A stretch of 6,808 nt of DNA from DASUAO01 sp046484625 (GTDB lineage Bacteria > Actinomycetota > Acidimicrobiia > IMCC26256 > PALSA-555). Positions 5,846 through 6,808 of the stretch are shown piece by piece. The DNA lies in the NCBI GenBank assembly GCA_046484625.1, contig JAWOIO010000041.1, positions 1-6,808 on the forward strand, given 5' to 3'. Both the position numbers and the translations under genes were made by a program. The notes beneath the pieces are model-generated. The model did not search any database. It was not told where the DNA came from and saw only the letters and a program-made list of their open reading frames with translations. Position 1 is the first letter of the stretch. Each line of letters starts with the position of its first letter.

Positions 5846-6094
5846 TCGACCAGTCGGGCTCGAGCCGGACGCCCGGGCCCCGCACCGGGACCGTCACGTT
5901 CCTGTTCACCGACCTCGAGGGTTCCACTCGCTTGTGGGAGGAGCACCCCGACCCGATGCGGGCGGCACTGGCTCGCCACGACGAGATCCTGCGTCAGGCG
6001 GTCGAGAAGCGAGGCGTGGGCGCGTGGCGCCGAGCTCGACATCGACGAGGCCGCCCGGCTCACCGACGAAGCGCTCGCCGCGGTCGAGGCCTGA
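5845..6094 (+). pseudogene. Remnant of a class III adenylate/guanylate cyclase gene with the middle deleted
   Basis: Read in the frame containing 5881, the plus strand encodes GTVTFLFTDLEGSTRLW and then EEHPDPMRAALARHDEILR, up to EKRG near 6015. This is the unmistakable start of a class III nucleotide cyclase domain, with the metal-binding Asp in TDLEGST. After 6015 cyclase similarity stops. From 6011 the next frame (one base later) reads EAWARGAELDIDEAARL and ends in TGA at 6092-6094, which looks like the C-terminal tail of the large cyclase-ATPase/LuxR-type regulators. About 50 and 25 residues survive of a protein normally several hundred to a thousand long. No ATG, GTG or TTG begins the first part in frame; an ATC at 5845 stands where a start would be expected. 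The 6-mer GCGTGG occurs on both sides of the break (6014-6019 and 6022-6027). The cyclase start is sure; the identity of the tail is inference. Confidence 0.72.
5853..5870. promoter_or_regulatory. 18-bp dyad upstream of the flavin monooxygenase gene, possible operator
   Basis: GTCGGGCTCGAGCCGGAC is a palindrome with 16 of 18 symmetric positions and no central gap. It sits seven bases upstream of the -10 box of the monooxygenase gene, where a bound repressor would block polymerase. Size and position suit a dimeric regulator such as TetR or MarR type, but no such regulator gene is in the window. Part of the match may be chance in GC-rich DNA. Confidence 0.3.
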
Positions 6095-6103
6095 CGAGCG
6101 GCC

Positions 6104-6505
6104 TCAGTCGTCGTGCGCGCGATGCCCCAGTCGGTCGCCCGAGGACGGGTCGGCCGAGAGCACCGAGTCGATCTCGTCGGGCTCGATCAGCAGCGCATGC
6201 ACCGGCGTCAGCGCCTTCAGCGTCGCCGTGCGGTGCCCGTTCCCGAGCATCGACAGCTCCCCCACCACGTCACCCGCCGTCACGGTGCCCGCCTGCTCGC
6301 CGTCGACGATGACGGCCGCCTCACCCTCGACGACCACGAAGCCGTAGTTCTCCGCGTCGCCCTGGTGGCAGAGCTCGTCGCCGGCCGCGAAGTGCCGGTC
6401 GGCCAGGAGCTTGGCGATGTCGTCGATCTCGCGTTGGGTGCAGCCGGAGAAGAAGTCGACCTGGCTGATCAGGGCGCTCTTGGCGGCGGCATCGAGCTCG
6501 TTCAT
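6104..6505 (-). CDS. Stand-alone cyclic nucleotide-binding domain protein
   Basis: A 133-residue protein consisting of one Crp-type cyclic nucleotide-binding (CNB) domain, with no helix-turn-helix after it. It opens with a helix and FFSGCTQREIDDIAKLL (18-34), then the beta roll with GDELCHQGD (42-50) and the phosphate-binding cassette GELSMLGNG-HRTAT (82-95). E83 (ribose contact) and R92 (phosphate contact) are both present with nine-residue spacing, as in protein kinase A domains, so cAMP or cGMP binding is plausible. It presumably acts through a partner protein, since it has no output domain. The ATG at 6505 is chosen over an open upstream extension because AGGGAG lies four bases before it and similarity begins there. 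It converges on the cyclase remnant, with only nine bases between the two stop codons. Confidence 0.88.
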   Translation of the reverse strand: MNELDAAAKSALISQVDFFSGCTQREIDDIAKLLADRHFAAGDELCHQGDAENYGFVVVEGEAAVIVDGEQAGTVTAGDVVGELSMLGNGHRTATLKALTPVHALLIEPDEIDSVLSADPSSGDRLGHRAHDD

Positions 6506-6536
6506 CGTCTCCCTCTCTCCCGGGCGTGACTCCGGA

Positions 6537-6542
6537 ACGGTA
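6537..6542 (-). promoter_or_regulatory. Possible -10 box of the cyclic nucleotide-binding gene
   Basis: TACCGT on the minus strand lies 31 bases before the ATG at 6505, which would give a leader of about 25 bases containing the AGGGAG ribosome site. No clear -35 is seen. The region 6506-6607 is the divergent promoter area shared with the exported-protein gene. Confidence 0.3.
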
Positions 6543-6572
6543 GCCCTGCCGGGCCGGTCGAGGCGCACACCC

Positions 6573-6600
6573 TCGACGGTCCCGGCTCCTGACCTACGGT
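6573..6600 (+). promoter_or_regulatory. Probable leaderless promoter of the exported protein gene
   Basis: TACGGT at 6595-6600 ends seven bases before the ATG at 6608, and TCGACG (4/6 to TTGACA) at 6573-6578 lies 16 bases upstream of it. There is no Shine-Dalgarno. The layout copies that of the crotonase promoter at 1969-1999. Confidence 0.45.
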
Positions 6601-6607
6601 TGGCGCC

Positions 6608-6808
6608 ATGCCGTCTGACCTGACCTCGTCGCGCTGGCCACGGCGGAGTGCCCGTGCGCTCTGCGCCGCGTTGGTCGCCACGGTTGTGCTCACCGGCGGG
6701 GCCGTGCTGGTCGCCGGTCCCGCCACCGCCCAGGGCGAGCGCCCCGTCGGCGTCTACACGGAGACGTTCGTCGACCGGTCCCGACCGACACCAGCGAGCG
6801 GCGGCGAT
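6608..6808 (+). CDS. N-terminus of an exported protein, possibly an alpha/beta-hydrolase (truncated)
   Basis: Sixty-seven codons run from ATG 6608 to the right edge without a stop. The start is a good Sec signal peptide: a basic stretch with R9, R12, R13 and R16, a hydrophobic core of about residues 17-36, and an A-T-A/Q cleavage site after residue 41. The mature part begins QGERPVGVYTETFVDRSRP and continues TPASGGD. A tyrosine-threonine and F-V-D-x-S-R-P-T-P-A run just after the signal recalls secreted alpha/beta-hydrolases of the PAF-acetylhydrolase/dienelactone-hydrolase-like group, but no catalytic motif lies inside the window, so this is tentative. The early Cys (C19) is not in a lipobox. 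It is divergent from the cyclic nucleotide-binding gene. Confidence 0.65.
   Translation, partial: MPSDLTSSRWPRRSARALCAALVATVVLTGGAVLVAGPATAQGERPVGVYTETFVDRSRPTPASGGD

Noticed and set aside
4703..6094. Plus-strand open frame of about 460 codons opposite the flavin monooxygenase
   Set aside because: It is the antisense of a clear luciferase-like protein. The translation is low-complexity Arg/His/Val-rich with no domain; only its last 25 codons, which belong to the cyclase remnant, look meaningful.
6086..6105. GAGGCC...GGCCTC hairpin over the facing stop codons of the cyclase remnant and CNB gene, as a terminator
   Set aside because: Only a 6-bp stem with an 8-base loop and no T-run on either strand; such short repeats are common by chance at this GC content.
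6506..6568. Longer start for the cyclic nucleotide-binding protein (21 extra residues)
   Set aside because: The extra residues are Arg/Pro-rich without similarity, and a strong AGGGAG ribosome site lies directly before the ATG at 6505.
1..6808. CRISPR array, tRNA, rRNA, integrase or insertion-sequence gene
   Set aside because: No regularly spaced direct repeats, no cloverleaf or CCA-ending gene, and no transposase or recombinase motif was seen in any frame read.

Overview
The window is a GC-rich piece of a bacterial chromosome. Nearly all codons end in G or C, several genes start with GTG, and several genes appear to be transcribed without a 5' leader. Together with a density of crotonase, SDR and luciferase-like flavin genes and a class III cyclase remnant, this points to a high-GC actinobacterium. 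Acidimicrobiia would fit, but that is inference from style and not a marker-based assignment. No rRNA, tRNA, CRISPR array, transposase or integrase is visible.

Left part (1-1694, minus strand): a short acyl-CoA or lipid-type operon, read right to left. It holds an SDR oxidoreductase with a GTG start, then an enoyl-CoA hydratase that keeps both catalytic glutamates, then the first codons of a further gene that overlaps the hydratase stop codon and runs off the left edge. The roughly 310-base stretch 1695-2007 holds the divergent promoter region and a short coding-like fragment (1856-1972) that I cannot name.

Centre (2008-4282, plus strand): a second crotonase, which lacks both hydratase glutamates but carries an isomerase-type Asp, followed after 7 bases by a complete M20-family metallopeptidase. 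Their junction is a 14-bp tandem duplication that appears to have turned an overlapping stop/start into a short gap. The last codons and stop of the peptidase lie inside a 49-bp palindromic repeat.

Middle (4267-4696): an 82-residue four-cysteine protein on the minus strand, whose cysteine pattern resembles a high-potential iron-sulfur protein (HiPIP). It is bracketed by two copies of the same 49-bp double-hairpin repeat. This small repeat-flanked module is the most novel-looking part of the window.

Right part (4709-6808): a luciferase-like flavin monooxygenase (minus); the decayed remains of a class III adenylate/guanylate cyclase gene (plus), reduced to its start and probable end with the middle missing; a stand-alone cyclic-nucleotide-binding domain protein (minus); and the signal-peptide-bearing start of an exported protein, possibly an alpha/beta-hydrolase, running off the right edge.

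The two crotonases and the SDR fit beta-oxidation-like or aromatic acyl-CoA degradation, and the flavin monooxygenase could feed such a pathway, but no substrate can be read from the sequence. Four genes (2008+, 4580-, 5833-, 6608+) have a TANNNT -10 box 6-8 bases before the start codon and no clear Shine-Dalgarno sequence, whereas the SDR, the peptidase and the cyclic-nucleotide-binding protein have clear ones.
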